Origin: Bacteroidaceae bacterium
Lineage (GTDB): Bacteria; Bacteroidota; Bacteroidia; Bacteroidales; Bacteroidaceae
DNA: 40,974 bases
Direction of reading: 5' to 3'
Assembly (NCBI GenBank): GCA_017547585.1
Contig: JAFYPH010000033.1
Location: 1 to 40,974 of the forward strand
The notes beneath the pieces are model-generated. The model did no database searches, was not told the origin of the DNA, and saw only the letters and a list, made by a program, of their open reading frames with translations. A program made the position numbers and the translations under genes. Shown here in pieces: positions 40,595 through 40,974 of the stretch (within the stretch, counting starts at the first letter, position 1; each line of letters begins with the position of its first letter).

Positions 40595-40974
40595 ATGGTT
40601 TATTCACACGAAGTAGAAAACATGTGTGTTGTTAAGAAAGGTCCCAATCACGGTCCCGCTCCCATCCCCGAAGAGGGTAAATGGGTGAAAGCCAAAGAGA
40701 TTGTTGACATTTCAGGTTTCACACACGGTATTGGTTGGTGCGCTCCTCAGCAGGGTGCATGTAAGCTCTCATTGAACATCAAGAACGGTATCATCCAGGA
40801 GGCTCTCGTTGAGACAATCGGTTGTTCAGGTATGACACACTCTGCAGCTATGGCATCAGAGATTCTTCCCGGTAAGACAATCCTCGAGGCACTCAACACC
40901 GACCTCGTTTGCGACGCTATCAACACAGCTATGCGCGAGTTGTTCCTTCAGATTGTTTATGGTCGTAGCCAGTC
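40595..40974 (+). CDS. Iron-sulfur cluster assembly scaffold protein (NifU/IscU-like), partial
   Basis: The first 126 codons of a gene cut by the window end. It begins MVYSHEVENMCVVKKGPNHG and continues with ISGFTHGIGWCAPQQGACKL, then VETIGCSGMTHSAAM. The conserved cysteines fit the Fe-S scaffold family that in Bacteroidetes and Clostridia is found beside a GGGtGRT protein; that partner would lie beyond the edge. Codon use differs from all neighbours: all 12 glycine codons are GGT, and T-ending codons are favoured for Val and Ala, as in highly expressed genes. It has its own promoter. Confidence 0.85.
   Translation, partial: MVYSHEVENMCVVKKGPNHGPAPIPEEGKWVKAKEIVDISGFTHGIGWCAPQQGACKLSLNIKNGIIQEALVETIGCSGMTHSAAMASEILPGKTILEALNTDLVCDAINTAMRELFLQIVYGRSQ

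Overview
The window looks like chromosomal DNA of a member of the order Bacteroidales. The evidence is the recurring promoter -7 element TAnnTTTG (mostly TATCTTTG) in front of almost every transcription unit, the near absence of Shine-Dalgarno sequences, a type III glutamine synthetase, Bacteroidetes-restricted families (DUF4924, DUF4494, NigD-like lipoprotein, Wzi-like capsule protein), a BspA-like leucine-rich surface protein with a C-terminal sorting domain, and a MetH without its reactivation domain. I cannot name genus or species. No rRNA, tRNA, CRISPR array, transposase or integrase was seen.

Layout. 1-249: a 76-bp tandem repeat whose last copy carries the promoter of an S41 peptidase (250-1914). 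1942-9963 is a minus-strand block: a hypothetical membrane protein, a 59-residue small protein, an ECF sigma factor, then fmt, a ClC-type chloride transporter, tsaC, prfC, a DUF4924 protein and a LysE-type exporter. 9969-10370 is a second tandem array related to the first, followed by the terminator of the type III glutamine synthetase gene (10460-12643). 13178-17742 is a plus-strand run: M3 peptidase, lipoprotein, dCMP deaminase, second S41 peptidase. 17813-20986 holds a NUDIX hydrolase, a tyrosine phenol-lyase/tryptophanase-family enzyme and a divergent AraC-type regulator. 21050-24455 encodes the GDP-mannose to GDP-fucose route (gmd, fcl, manC), next to a Wzi-like outer-membrane protein (24605-26068). 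An isolated phage-tail-fibre-like gene (26353-28125) follows, then an FtsX/LolE-type permease, a DUF4494 protein and a YggS-family PLP protein. 30843-38799 is a six-gene minus-strand run (NigD-like lipoprotein, Yip1-like membrane protein, smpB, metH, calcium-type P-ATPase, DedA). The right end has the leucine-rich surface protein and the start of an Fe-S cluster scaffold gene cut by the window edge.

Most of the gene content is ordinary housekeeping. The most unusual signal is a family of palindromic repeats fused to promoter -7 boxes. It occurs as two tandem arrays (1-200 and 9969-10370) and as two single degenerate copies (3460-3517 and 38828-38902), each time directly upstream of a gene. 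Other points worth a second look are the lone phage-tail-like gene with a host-type promoter, the phenol-lyase-like substrate residues and altered cofactor site of the lyase, the truncated MetH with a cysteine-rich tail, and the 59-residue protein behind the sigma factor.
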